Shown here: positions 27,969-37,357 of the stretch, piece after piece
How positions within the stretch are numbered: the first letter of the stretch is position 1
Layout of the letters: each line of letters opens with the position of its first letter
Source of the DNA: Bacillota bacterium
GTDB lineage: Bacteria; Bacillota; Clostridia; Lachnospirales; Lachnospiraceae
Reading direction: 5' to 3'
Assembly: GCA_023392615.1 (NCBI GenBank)
Contig: JAEVYT010000021.1
Coordinates: forward strand, 1-64,000
Length of the DNA stretch: 64,000 nt
The notes under the pieces: generated by a model
What the model was told of the DNA's origin: nothing
Databases searched by the model: none
Seen by the model: only the letters and a program-made list of their open reading frames with translations
Made by a program: the position numbers and the translations under genes

Positions 27969-28994
27969 ATGAAAAGTATTATGGTAACAGGTGGATGTGG
28001 AATGATCGGATCTAATTTGGTGAAACGATTGGTTTCAGATGGATGGGATGTTTATGTGGCAGATAACCTTTGGCGTGGAAAACTTGAATACTTAAATGAT
28101 GAGGATGGCAAGCCAGTTATCGATTTAGAAACACATTTTTTTAACAAAGATTTGATTTCGTATGAAGACACGCAGGAGGTCATAGGAATAACAGACTATG
28201 TTGTACATCTCGCAGATGTTGTTGCAGGCATAGATTATGTATTTAAAAATCAAGGGGAGCTATTCCGTATCAATAATTTAATTAATTCTAATGTATTTGA
28301 TTGTTGCAGAAAAGCGGGTAAGACAGTAGTCAAGGGACTTCTATATGTAGGAACTGTATGTAGCTTTCCGTTGACAAGACAAAATACTGTAAATCCCGAA
28401 CCTCTGCGTGAGGAGGAATTATATCCTGCTTTGCCGGAATCAGCCTACGGATGGAGCAAATTAATGGGGCAGCTTGAATTGGGATACCTTGAGAAAGAAA
28501 CTGGTATACCGTGTAGCATACTTATGTTTCATAACGTATATGGAACACCGACTGACTTTGGTGAACGCAGTCAAGTGATACCGGCGTTGATTCGTAAAGC
28601 GGTTAATTATCCGAATGAAGAATTCAATGTGTGGGGGAGTGGTGAACAGGGGAGAGCATTTATCCATGTAAATGATATAGTAGACGCTTTAGTACTCGCT
28701 CTCGAGAAAGGATGGGGACAAGGTCACATCCAAATTGGCCCATCCAACTGTACATCGATCAAAGATATCGCTGAGAAAGTAATAGAAATATCAGGTAAGA
28801 ATATCAAACCTTTCTTTGATACTAGTAAACCGGAAGGGGATAAGGCTCGTTGTGCTGATTATTCGAAGGCAAAAGAAGTACTAGGGTGGGAGCCTAAAAC
28901 TTCTCTGGAAGAGGGATTACGTGAATCTTACCAATGGATAAGCAAACAAATAGAATCAAGCAATCCATTAATGATAGGTTATGTTACTAGATAA
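27969..28994 (+). CDS. Extended SDR epimerase/dehydratase, GDP-mannose-epimerase-like
   Basis: A 341-residue NAD(P)-dependent sugar nucleotide enzyme. The cofactor motif GGCGMIGSN is at residues 8-16, the active-site YGWSK (YxxxK) at about residue 161, and VYGTPTDFGERSQVIPALIRK in the substrate-binding part. The pattern VGTVCSFP before the active site recalls GDP-mannose 3,5-epimerases (CIYP in those). GGAGGT precedes the start. The true substrate is uncertain; manC in module D would supply GDP-mannose. Confidence 0.72.
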   Translation: MKSIMVTGGCGMIGSNLVKRLVSDGWDVYVADNLWRGKLEYLNDEDGKPVIDLETHFFNKDLISYEDTQEVIGITDYVVHLADVVAGIDYVFKNQGELFRINNLINSNVFDCCRKAGKTVVKGLLYVGTVCSFPLTRQNTVNPEPLREEELYPALPESAYGWSKLMGQLELGYLEKETGIPCSILMFHNVYGTPTDFGERSQVIPALIRKAVNYPNEEFNVWGSGEQGRAFIHVNDIVDALVLALEKGWGQGHIQIGPSNCTSIKDIAEKVIEISGKNIKPFFDTSKPEGDKARCADYSKAKEVLGWEPKTSLEEGLRESYQWISKQIESSNPLMIGYVTR

Positions 28995-29022
28995 TACATA
29001 TTAATTTGACGGGGTTGAGTAT

Positions 29023-29796
29023 ATGGATAGTGTGATTTATCAGAGGAAGAGAGATTTTGATGTTTGGGGAATCGTAGGGTTATGTGCCACAACCAGAGAG
29101 GGATTTGTGAAAGAGGCTTTCTCTATGCCTACCGAACCAGTCAGTGCTACGATTGATTTAGTAGGAGTACCAGCTGTCATTTCCGCTAAAGAAAATCCAA
29201 AAATCGCTGAGATGTATAATAAATGTACTATGGCAGCAATCGATGGAATGCCAATTGTGAAAATAGGACTCCGTAAAGGATATAAATGTGAGCGATGTGC
29301 AGCTCCCGACATCATGGGGATGATGTTTGAAGAAAGTATAAAGCAGAAGAAAACACATTACTTCTATGGTGGTAAAGATCAAAATGTCTTGAAAAATCTG
29401 CGAGAAAATCTGGAAAAGAATTACCCTGGTATTCAAATAGTTGGAATGTATTCACCGCCTTTTCGTCCATTGACAGAGGAAGAAGACAATAAGATATGTG
29501 ATGAAATTAATGCGCTACATCCGGATTTTCTATGGGTCGGTATAGGAGCTCCTAAGCAAGAATTATGGATGTGGCATCATGAGAAAAAAATTCATGGGAC
29601 AGTTATGTTGGGTGTCGGTGCCGGATTTAACTTTTTCGCAGGTGCTTTGGAGAAAGCACCAAAGTGGATGGAAAAGGCTAGTCTGGAATGGCTATTCCGG
29701 TTGATTAAAGAACCGAGAAGGTTGTGGAGAAGATACATATGGGGTGGAGTCAAATATCTTTACTATTCAATTATTAATATGATTAAGAGGAAATAA
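29023..29796 (+). CDS. tagA: WecG/TagA/CpsF-family glycosyltransferase (GT26)
   Basis: A 257-residue peripheral membrane glycosyltransferase. Motifs ATIDLVGVPAV, AAIDGMPIV with the catalytic aspartate, HYFYGGKDQNVL, GIGAPKQELW and GVGAGFNFFAGALEKAPKWM are typical of GT26. The arginine/lysine-rich C terminus fits membrane attachment. Family members add ManNAc(A) to GlcNAc-PP-undecaprenol, so a TagO-type primer encoded elsewhere is implied. Confidence 0.88.
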   Translation: MDSVIYQRKRDFDVWGIVGLCATTREGFVKEAFSMPTEPVSATIDLVGVPAVISAKENPKIAEMYNKCTMAAIDGMPIVKIGLRKGYKCERCAAPDIMGMMFEESIKQKKTHYFYGGKDQNVLKNLRENLEKNYPGIQIVGMYSPPFRPLTEEEDNKICDEINALHPDFLWVGIGAPKQELWMWHHEKKIHGTVMLGVGAGFNFFAGALEKAPKWMEKASLEWLFRLIKEPRRLWRRYIWGGVKYLYYSIINMIKRK

Positions 29797-29799
29797 ATT

Positions 29800-29955
29800 A
29801 TGTATGAATTTATTAATTTAATGAAGGCGGTTGCATCATGCTTGGTAGTGAATTCTCACCTTGATGGTGTTTGGCCGATTAGTGCACTAGCTACAGGAGG
29901 ATCATTAGGTAATTGTATGTTTTTTGTTTCTACAGGGCTCCTATTTGGGAAGTAA
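29800..29955 (+). pseudogene. Truncated acyltransferase-3 N-terminal fragment
   Basis: A 51-codon frame starts four bases after the tagA stop and encodes two hydrophobic stretches with the start of an acyltransferase-3 protein: LMKAVASCLVVNSHL carries the position-specific histidine, and GNCMFFVSTGLLF matches the second helix. It ends at a TAA where about 300 more residues would be expected. The following 85 bases show no continuation. This is most likely a decayed O-acyltransferase gene. Confidence 0.7.
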
Positions 29956-30040
29956 AATTCTAAACTTGTAGGCTTGTTGCACTTAGTTAGTAAATATATA
30001 CAAAAAGGTTTAATTAAAAGGCTAGAAAGGTTTATATGAA

Positions 30041-31084
30041 ATGAAGAATATACTTATGGTAGGGCCAGGTAGAAGAGTAAGGGGAGGTATATCCACAGTA
30101 GTGAATTCTTACTATGAGTTAGGGCTGGATAAAATACTCCATTTAAAATATGTTGCTACTATGGTGGATGCAAATAAAATAAAAAAAATATTTATAGCTT
30201 TTGCATCTTTTATCAGTTTTAGTTTAAATATAAAGAAATACGATATTATTCATGTTCATATGGCAGCCCAAGCAAGCTTTACTAGAAAAAGTTTATTTAT
30301 AAAGAAAGCTAAGTTAAAAGGTAAAAAAATAGTTATTCATCAACATGCAGCGGATTTTGATGAATTTTTTATAAAGGGAAACACAAAAAAACAAGAGTGC
30401 ATAAAAAAAATATTCGATATGGCAGATAAAGTTATCGTTCTTTCTGAGGAATGGGAAAAATTCTTTGCGGAGAATGTGTGTGATAAAGAGAAAATTATAG
30501 TATTACATAATGGAGTTATTTTACCTAAATATATAAAGGAAAATTATAATGACTGCAATGTTTTATTCCTTGGCAAACTGGGGAAGCGTAAGGGTTCATA
30601 TGATTTGATAAATGCAATTCCTGACATTTTGAATATTGTACCTGAAGCGATGTTTTATTTAGGAGGAGATGGTGAGGTTGAACAGAGTCAAAAAATCATC
30701 GAGAAAAAAGGATTGAGTGAGCACGTAAAACTTCTTGGTTGGATTGGAACAGAAGAAAAAGAAAAGTATCTAAAAGAATGTAGTGTATTCGTATTGCCAT
30801 CCTATCACGAGGGCATGCCAATGTCTGTTTTGGAGGCTATGAGTTATGGATTAGCTACTGTATCAACTAATGCTGGAGGTATTCCTCAAATTATTGAAAA
30901 TGGCGTTGATGGTTATCGTGTAGAAGCTGGAGATGTGAAAGCGATTACAAATATTCTTATTAATTTGCTTATGGACCAAAAACTTAAGAATAAGATAGGG
31001 AGGGCGGCTAAAACAACAATTGAGAAACGGTTCAATGCTGAAAAAAATATCACGATATTAAAGGATTTATATAGTGGAATGTAG
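30041..31084 (+). CDS. GT4-family glycosyltransferase
   Basis: A 347-residue GT-B enzyme. GPGRRVRGGISTVV at the N terminus, the DIIHVHMA segment, FLGKLGKRKG, YLGGDGEVEQS and SYHEGMPMSVLEAMSYGLATVSTNAGGIPQII (split here only for description) are hallmark GT4 features, including the EX7E-type motif. Base composition is more AT-rich than modules D and E. The substrate is unknown. Confidence 0.88.
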   Translation: MKNILMVGPGRRVRGGISTVVNSYYELGLDKILHLKYVATMVDANKIKKIFIAFASFISFSLNIKKYDIIHVHMAAQASFTRKSLFIKKAKLKGKKIVIHQHAADFDEFFIKGNTKKQECIKKIFDMADKVIVLSEEWEKFFAENVCDKEKIIVLHNGVILPKYIKENYNDCNVLFLGKLGKRKGSYDLINAIPDILNIVPEAMFYLGGDGEVEQSQKIIEKKGLSEHVKLLGWIGTEEKEKYLKECSVFVLPSYHEGMPMSVLEAMSYGLATVSTNAGGIPQIIENGVDGYRVEAGDVKAITNILINLLMDQKLKNKIGRAAKTTIEKRFNAEKNITILKDLYSGM

Positions 31085-31105
31085 ATCCATAGTTAGGAGC
31101 GAAAT

Positions 31106-31591
31106 ATGACAGCGATTAAGTTTTATCGTATTGCTAACAAGCTTTATTTAAAACATATACCAATACTTCCTAAATTTTTTTATAGAATGATTTATTTGTT
31201 GAATAACTGCCACGTACATTTTGCTACAAAGATAGGTAGTGGAACTATAATAGCCTACGGTGGTATTGGGGTAGTTATACATAAGGATGCTGTTATAGGA
31301 ATGAATTGTGTTATTGAATCTAATGTAACGATAGGTGGCCGTAATAATGATAATAATGTACCGGTCATTGGTAATTGTGTATTTATTGGGACAGGAGCAA
31401 GAATATTAGGTAATGTTCGTGTGGGGGATAATTGCATTATAGGGGCGAATTCTGTTGTATTGCACAACATTCCAGATAATTGTAGTGTTGCTGGTGTACC
31501 AGCTAGGATATTGCATGAGGATATTAATATATATGAAAAATGCAATATATACCAAATTATTAATCACGTAGATGAATCTACCTCTCACTGA
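31106..31591 (+). CDS. Serine acetyltransferase-like hexapeptide acetyltransferase
   Basis: A 161-residue left-handed beta-helix acetyltransferase. Hexapeptide repeats run through residues about 45-135 (IGSGTIIAYGGIGVVIHKDAVIG..., then VRVGDNCIIGANSVVLHNIPDN), ending with the VAGVPARIL signature. It lacks the N-terminal domain of CysE and, within this cluster, probably O-acetylates a sugar. TTAGGAG precedes the start. Confidence 0.85.
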   Translation: MTAIKFYRIANKLYLKHIPILPKFFYRMIYLLNNCHVHFATKIGSGTIIAYGGIGVVIHKDAVIGMNCVIESNVTIGGRNNDNNVPVIGNCVFIGTGARILGNVRVGDNCIIGANSVVLHNIPDNCSVAGVPARILHEDINIYEKCNIYQIINHVDESTSH

Positions 31592-31603
31592 GAAGGAGTA
31601 TAA

Positions 31604-32839
31604 ATGGATTTAGATAGAATATTATTGCCCAAAACATTAAAAGGAGAAAGAGTTTTTATTTGTTGTGATGATCCTTTTCCTTATGGTACAGCAAATTCAA
31701 ATTATGTTAGAAATTTGGCTTTACTTTTTAATCATATTGGATATGAAGTTTATGTAATTGGACTTAAAACAGCTAATCATTTAAAAGGTAGCGAATACAA
31801 TAAGGGAACATTTCTAAACATAAAATATATTAATATTTCATTTGAAGTGAGTAGACTGCCATTTAGACTAAGAAATCATTATTGCTATGGAGACTATATT
31901 AAAAATTGTCTTGAAGCTTACCAAGTATCAGAAGAAGATTATATTGTTCTTTATACTGATTATATTAGTGTAACAAAAATGGTTCTTGAGCATTATGAGA
32001 ATTTAAATAGAAAGTCACATATAATATATAGCATTGTTGAATGGTACCAGCCTTTCCAATACACTGCTACAGTACTTAATTTGGATTATCAACTTTGGAA
32101 ATATCAATTTGAAAATGTTTTTCCGCAATTTAAAAAGATAATATCAATTAGTAGGAGACTAGAGAGCTATTTTAAAAATAAAGGATGTTTAACTTATGTC
32201 TTACCATGTTTAGTTGATACCAAGAAATTTGAACCTCATGATTATAAATCTAGAATGGACCAAAATTATTATAATTTTATTTATCCAGGGGCAGCAACTA
32301 ATAAAGATTCTTTTGAAGGCATGATTGGGGGATTGTTACTTTTAAATGAAGATGAAAGAAAAAAAATCAAATTGCATTTAACTACCATGACCCTAAATAC
32401 CCTTAAGAAAATAACAAAATATTCAATGAAAGATTTAAAAGTCGTAGCCGAAAATATTATTTTTCATGGAAGTCTAAAATATGATGAACTTATTGATTTG
32501 TATAAACATATGGATTATCTGTATCTTGCCCGCGAAGATAATATCGTAACACAGTCAAATTTCCCGAGTAAAGTACCTGAGTTGCTTTGCTTTGGAATTG
32601 TACCGGTATGCTCAGATGTAGGGGACTATACATCCTTATATTTAATTGATGATTATAATTCGATTGTTTATAGAGGAGCCTCGCCAATTGCATGCGCAGA
32701 AGGTTTGAGACGGGCAATTACACTTACAGATAACAAACTTTATTCTTTAAAATACAATGCAAGAAAAACTTCTGAAAGAGAGTTTGATTATCGTATTTGG
32801 GGGAATAAAGTTAAAGGATTTCTAAATGATGCGAGATGA
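31604..32839 (+). CDS. Putative GT-B glycosyltransferase
   Basis: A 411-residue soluble protein with weak GT4 character. DDPFPYGTANSNYVRNLA near the N terminus replaces the usual glycine-rich acceptor loop; IISISRRLESYF and CLVDTKKFEP correspond to the inter-domain segment, and the C-terminal part has YLAREDNIVTQSNFPSKVPE in the donor-binding region. AGAAGGAG precedes the start. It is a divergent member, and linkage and donor are not predictable. Confidence 0.65.
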   Translation: MDLDRILLPKTLKGERVFICCDDPFPYGTANSNYVRNLALLFNHIGYEVYVIGLKTANHLKGSEYNKGTFLNIKYINISFEVSRLPFRLRNHYCYGDYIKNCLEAYQVSEEDYIVLYTDYISVTKMVLEHYENLNRKSHIIYSIVEWYQPFQYTATVLNLDYQLWKYQFENVFPQFKKIISISRRLESYFKNKGCLTYVLPCLVDTKKFEPHDYKSRMDQNYYNFIYPGAATNKDSFEGMIGGLLLLNEDERKKIKLHLTTMTLNTLKKITKYSMKDLKVVAENIIFHGSLKYDELIDLYKHMDYLYLAREDNIVTQSNFPSKVPELLCFGIVPVCSDVGDYTSLYLIDDYNSIVYRGASPIACAEGLRRAITLTDNKLYSLKYNARKTSEREFDYRIWGNKVKGFLNDAR

Positions 32840-32899
32840 TCTTGCTTTTCTGAAAAGATGTTTATAATGATAAATTAAAATTTAAGATGAGGTAAAAAA

Positions 32900-34114
32900 A
32901 TGAAAGATGTCCTTTTCATAACACCAGGAATATATCCGCTTAACGGCGGACGACAAATGGCCAGTTTTGGATACTGTGAGGAATTGAGTAAAATCGCTAA
33001 TTTGAATGTATTATCTGTTTTGGAAAATGGGATTGATAAAGATCAAGCAATAAATTTTATGAAGAAAAACCATTTGAAAACTGAATTTTTTTTTTCAAAT
33101 TCTCATAATTTTTTTAGGTACATGTTATATAAACCATATAATAAGTTGTTAGGTAAGTTTTTATATATGACTCCACTTTACAAAGAATGTATCAATTCAA
33201 TTCATAAATCCATTAATAAGAAAAAACCCGATATTATTATAATTGACCATTTTGTGATGTATTTTTACTTTGTTTATTTAAAAAAGAGATGTCCTCAAAT
33301 TCACTATATTTATCATTCACATAATGTTGAATATATGAATACTGAAAAAGAGCATAGTGATAATATATACACGATAAACGATAGACTAAAGAATATCATT
33401 TTAAAATTAAAAAATAAAATACGTAAATCTATGGAAAAAAGACTAATAAGTGAAGCAGATACAACATGGTGTATTTCAAAAAGTGATATTTACAATCTTG
33501 AAAAAGAATTTAATTTACAGAATCAATCACAAAAACATTTGTTTGCAAAGCCGTTTGTACATTTTGATTTGGTTAAAAATAGAAAAGATTTAGTTAGATA
33601 TTCTAAGAAACTCTTAATTGTTGGAAGCATGAATTGGTTTCCGAACGTTACAGGTATACTATGGTTTATAGAATATGTGCTTACTGAGCTTATCGCAGAA
33701 GATTCTGCTTATAAATTATTTGTAGTTGGTAAGGACCCTCACCCAATGTTAATAAATGAGGTACAGAAGTATCCAGATAATATAGTTTTGACAGGTTGTG
33801 TTCCTTCCACAAATAAGTATTTTGATTTTTGTGATATTAGTATTGTACCTGTTTTTGAAGGAACAGGGGCAAAGATCAAAGTGCTTGAATCAATTGGGCG
33901 AGGGATTCCTACTATATGTACTTCATTTGCTGCCAAAGATTATGATACAGATACAGCATTAGTCATTGCTGATAACAAACAAGAGTTTATGGCACAAATT
34001 AAAAAAATAGAATCATCTGTAGATTACCGTCAAATGCTATACGATAAGATGAAAACATATTATTCTCACTACTTTGAATTGAATCCAGAAATTGAACGTT
34101 TATTTATATCTTAA
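32900..34114 (+). CDS. GT4-family glycosyltransferase
   Basis: A 404-residue GT-B protein. The N terminus FITPGIYPLNGGRQMASFGY, the IYHSHNVEYMN segment, the GSMNWFPNVTGILWF motif and the SIVPVFEGTGAKIKVLES region (donor-site glutamates) match GT4 enzymes of exopolysaccharide clusters. The start uses ATGAGGT upstream. The end of the gene carries the AAGGAGG site for the next gene. Confidence 0.82.
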   Translation: MKDVLFITPGIYPLNGGRQMASFGYCEELSKIANLNVLSVLENGIDKDQAINFMKKNHLKTEFFFSNSHNFFRYMLYKPYNKLLGKFLYMTPLYKECINSIHKSINKKKPDIIIIDHFVMYFYFVYLKKRCPQIHYIYHSHNVEYMNTEKEHSDNIYTINDRLKNIILKLKNKIRKSMEKRLISEADTTWCISKSDIYNLEKEFNLQNQSQKHLFAKPFVHFDLVKNRKDLVRYSKKLLIVGSMNWFPNVTGILWFIEYVLTELIAEDSAYKLFVVGKDPHPMLINEVQKYPDNIVLTGCVPSTNKYFDFCDISIVPVFEGTGAKIKVLESIGRGIPTICTSFAAKDYDTDTALVIADNKQEFMAQIKKIESSVDYRQMLYDKMKTYYSHYFELNPEIERLFIS

Positions 34115-34124
34115 GGAGGAACGT

Positions 34125-35024
34125 ATGGAATCGGAACCATTAGTATATATCATTTTAGTAAATTATAATGGTATGGCTGATACAATTGAGTGTATCCAAA
34201 GTTTACAGAAAATAACTTATAAAAACTATAATATTATTATAGTAGATAATAATTCAGAAGATGCTCCAATTATTGTAGAAAGGGTAGCAACATACGTTAA
34301 TGTTGAAGTGATTTTATCAACAAATAACTTGGGATTTTCTCATGGAAACAATATTGGGATTGAAAGAGCTTTAAAAAATGGAGCAAAATATTGCTTATTA
34401 CTTAATAATGATACTATTGTTGACCCGGAGTTTTTGACTCAACTTGTAAATGTGGCTGAAACACATAATGATACAGCAATTGTAACTGGTAAAATATTGT
34501 TTTTAGATGATATACGCAGAAAATGGTATGCGGGAGGAGTAATAAATTATAAATCTAGTATGTGTGTACATCTTGAATATAATGAACTTGATGATCAATC
34601 AGTAATTGAGAGTAAGGAAATGGAAATAAGTTTTGCGACTGGGTGTTTGATGCTATTGACACAACAGGCGTTATCAAACATAGGCATGCTTAATGAAGAG
34701 TTTTTTATGTATGCAGAGGATTTAGATTATTCATGGGATATTATTGATTCAGGATTGAAGATATATTATACACCGAATGCAGTAATCTATCATAAGGTAA
34801 GTGCATCAACTGGAAAATCAAGTCGTTTTACACAATATTATATGTCTCGCAATCAATTTTATATTATTCAGAAACATATTGAACCCAAAAAGAGAATTGT
34901 CGTATTTATAAGATTTTTACTTATATCAGGGAAACGAATCATCAATGGTGATTTAGATTTGTCAGTGTTTTTTTGCGCTACAGTAGATGCTATTAAAGGT
35001 ATAAAAGGAAAAGTTGCTATATGA
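34125..35024 (+). CDS. GT2-family glycosyltransferase
   Basis: The start at 34125 follows AAGGAGGA and gives 299 residues; an in-frame ATG at 34092 would overlap the previous gene and lacks a signal. Family features are VYIILVNYNGMADTIECI, GFSHGNNIGIERAL, LLNNDTIVDPEFL (DXD-like) and FATGCLMLLTQQAL followed by MYAEDLDYSW. It is probably a rhamnosyl- or galactofuranosyl-type transferase; the glf gene nearby makes galactofuranose a fair guess. Confidence 0.85.
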   Translation: MESEPLVYIILVNYNGMADTIECIQSLQKITYKNYNIIIVDNNSEDAPIIVERVATYVNVEVILSTNNLGFSHGNNIGIERALKNGAKYCLLLNNDTIVDPEFLTQLVNVAETHNDTAIVTGKILFLDDIRRKWYAGGVINYKSSMCVHLEYNELDDQSVIESKEMEISFATGCLMLLTQQALSNIGMLNEEFFMYAEDLDYSWDIIDSGLKIYYTPNAVIYHKVSASTGKSSRFTQYYMSRNQFYIIQKHIEPKKRIVVFIRFLLISGKRIINGDLDLSVFFCATVDAIKGIKGKVAI

Positions 35025-35039
35025 AAGGTAAATATTAAT

Positions 35040-36308
35040 ATGAAGGTAAGTATGCAAAATATACGTAAGGCCATTTTGATTTTCATAATTTTTATTGATC
35101 TTTATGGATTTTATATAGTAAAGTTTCCAGAAGCTATAAATGTTTATATACGTTGGAATAAGATGCTATTGCTTGGGATAGGTATTTTTCTATATATAAT
35201 TGGATTAGTAAAAAGAAATAGGATAGTTAGTGATATCTGTAATGAGTATATTAGACCATACACTGTATGCATAGTAGGTTCATTATTGCTTTTATGTATT
35301 TTTACTAAAATATCAAGTCCTGAAACAAGTATTAACCAACTAATTATAGAGTCTTCTCCATATCTTCTCATCATACTTGTTAGTTTCTATTTAAGGATTA
35401 TGGTGCATGATGGAGGGATAGATGGGTTTCATAATGTGATCAACTATACTATTGTTGTATGGTATATCCTTTTGATTATTCAAAGCAATATATATTCACA
35501 AACCGGTAAAATATTTATGACTGAATCGCAATCACATGAATGGATATGGCAAAGGGATTATGGAATACGCATTGGGTTGGGATCAATTGCAAATATAATG
35601 ATTTTATATAATTTTTATATCATTATTACAAGAAAAAAGAAAAAATTATTTTCATACATACAGTTGGCATTGGGATTGTATTGCAGTGTTGTTGTACAGC
35701 AAACAAGAATGTACATTATAACTGTTATTTTATCAATGATTATAATGTTTGCGTATTCAGGGAGTGTCACATCTAAAAAAATAAGAAGAGGGGTATTGTT
35801 ACTAGTTGGTGTAATTATGTTAAGCGGTAACGTTATACAAAACTACGTTGGCTCCTTTTCGATAATTAGTGATAAGGGAAGTAGTACAGTTGCGAGATTA
35901 GGGGCAATAGAATATTATATGAGCATTTTTATGAAAAATCCATTATTCGGTTTTGGGTTTACAAGCAATTCAGCAATAAGAAATGGAGGAGCGGGTTATG
36001 ACATGACTGATGTTGGTTTTGTCGGACTCTTAGCGCAAGTAGGACTGTTTTCTATAATACTTTATATATTTATATTTGTGAGAATGACTTACATATTATA
36101 TAAAATGAAAAAAATGCAATACATAGATTTAAGTTACTCTTATATGGTTGGATTATACACATTTGCATTATTTACCTCTGGCAGCTTAATTATGACAAAC
36201 CATGGTCGTGCCATGACAATTCCTTTTTTACTTGCTATCTATGAGTTTAAGTACTATAAATATAAAAAGTTCATACATAATAGAATTGGAAAATCAAGTA
36301 TGCGTTAG
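35040..36308 (+). CDS. wzy: O-antigen polymerase-type Wzy (second copy)
   Basis: A 422-residue polytopic membrane protein with about ten to eleven helices. The GFGFTSNSAIRNGG and TDVGFVGLLAQVGL stretch near residue 300-335 corresponds to the conserved outer loop of Wzy-type polymerases. It has little resemblance to the polymerase at 16231, so it likely polymerizes a different repeat unit. Confidence 0.72.
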   Translation: MKVSMQNIRKAILIFIIFIDLYGFYIVKFPEAINVYIRWNKMLLLGIGIFLYIIGLVKRNRIVSDICNEYIRPYTVCIVGSLLLLCIFTKISSPETSINQLIIESSPYLLIILVSFYLRIMVHDGGIDGFHNVINYTIVVWYILLIIQSNIYSQTGKIFMTESQSHEWIWQRDYGIRIGLGSIANIMILYNFYIIITRKKKKLFSYIQLALGLYCSVVVQQTRMYIITVILSMIIMFAYSGSVTSKKIRRGVLLLVGVIMLSGNVIQNYVGSFSIISDKGSSTVARLGAIEYYMSIFMKNPLFGFGFTSNSAIRNGGAGYDMTDVGFVGLLAQVGLFSIILYIFIFVRMTYILYKMKKMQYIDLSYSYMVGLYTFALFTSGSLIMTNHGRAMTIPFLLAIYEFKYYKYKKFIHNRIGKSSMR

Positions 36309-36338
36309 AATAATATTTTAAATGGGGAGCTAAATCAA

Positions 36339-37298
36339 TTGAAAAAAAGAATTATAATGAGATCGTTAAGGTGCCTACTAAGAACGAATGATAGCATATA
36401 TAGTGACAGAGATGTCCAGTTATTTGACCAAAAAGCAAATGATTATATTCGTGACCGTATTCACAATGCAAAAGGAGGGCTAATGATAGCGAAATTCGGA
36501 ACTGTTGAGTTAAACACAGTTTGTTGTTATCTTGCCCATGATAAGCGGATATCATTTAAAACATTTAGAAATTTTGTACGAGGGCGCATTACAATATTAC
36601 CAGATGAATGTTTTCCGGCATTATGTAATAATGCTGGTTTTTTTCCAGAAGACATGATATTAGGAACAAAATATATGAGATTGGTCTTGCAAGATGCAAA
36701 AATGATAGATGTTTTAGGATCTTACTTAGAAATGGAATCTATGTTAAATGATTATATTGGTAAGTGTGTACGCATTAATTTAAATGGATATTATGCACCG
36801 TTTATGTGGGAAAATCCGTGGACTTCTGAACTTAAAGGGAAAAAGGTTCTTGTTGTACATCCATTTGTTGATTCCATTAAATCACAGTATTCTCATAGGG
36901 ATAAACTGTTTGTTGATCCTAATGTACTTCCTGAATTTGGTGAACTTAAGTTGATAAAAGCAATTCAGAGCATCACTGATAACGATGTGAATTGTGGATT
37001 CGATAATTGGTTTGAAGCATTAGATTATATGAAAAAGAAAATTGACCAACAGGACTATGATGTTGCGTTAATTGGTTGCGGAGCATATGGGATGCACCTA
37101 GCAGCACACGTGAAGAGACAGGGAAAGATTGCTATTCATTTGGCTGGTTGGACTCAAATGTTATTTGGTATATATGGTAACCGATGGATACATGATCAGC
37201 CTGAGTTCTCCAAATATATTAATGAATTTTGGACTAGGCCATTAGAAACTGAAAAACCTAGGGGAGTTCAAAAAGTTGAAAATGCATGTTACTGGTAG
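36339..37298 (+). CDS. GT-D-fold-like putative glycosyltransferase
   Basis: A 319-residue soluble protein starting at TTG with GGGGAG upstream. The N-terminal half has AKFGTVELNTVCCYL where GT-D/DUF1792 proteins have a RxGDGE-type motif. The C-terminal half has KVLVVHPFVDSIKSQY, DVALIGCGAYGMHLAAHVK and GWTQMLFGI, the typical nucleotide-fold and end motifs of that group. The acidic pair of the classical motif is reduced to a single glutamate. The function as a transferase is inferred. Confidence 0.55.
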   Translation: MKKRIIMRSLRCLLRTNDSIYSDRDVQLFDQKANDYIRDRIHNAKGGLMIAKFGTVELNTVCCYLAHDKRISFKTFRNFVRGRITILPDECFPALCNNAGFFPEDMILGTKYMRLVLQDAKMIDVLGSYLEMESMLNDYIGKCVRINLNGYYAPFMWENPWTSELKGKKVLVVHPFVDSIKSQYSHRDKLFVDPNVLPEFGELKLIKAIQSITDNDVNCGFDNWFEALDYMKKKIDQQDYDVALIGCGAYGMHLAAHVKRQGKIAIHLAGWTQMLFGIYGNRWIHDQPEFSKYINEFWTRPLETEKPRGVQKVENACYW

Positions 37299-37357
37299 GA
37301 GTATTGGTTAGTAACAATATATTTAACTATATATATTTGCTTGAGAAAGGAAAAAGA

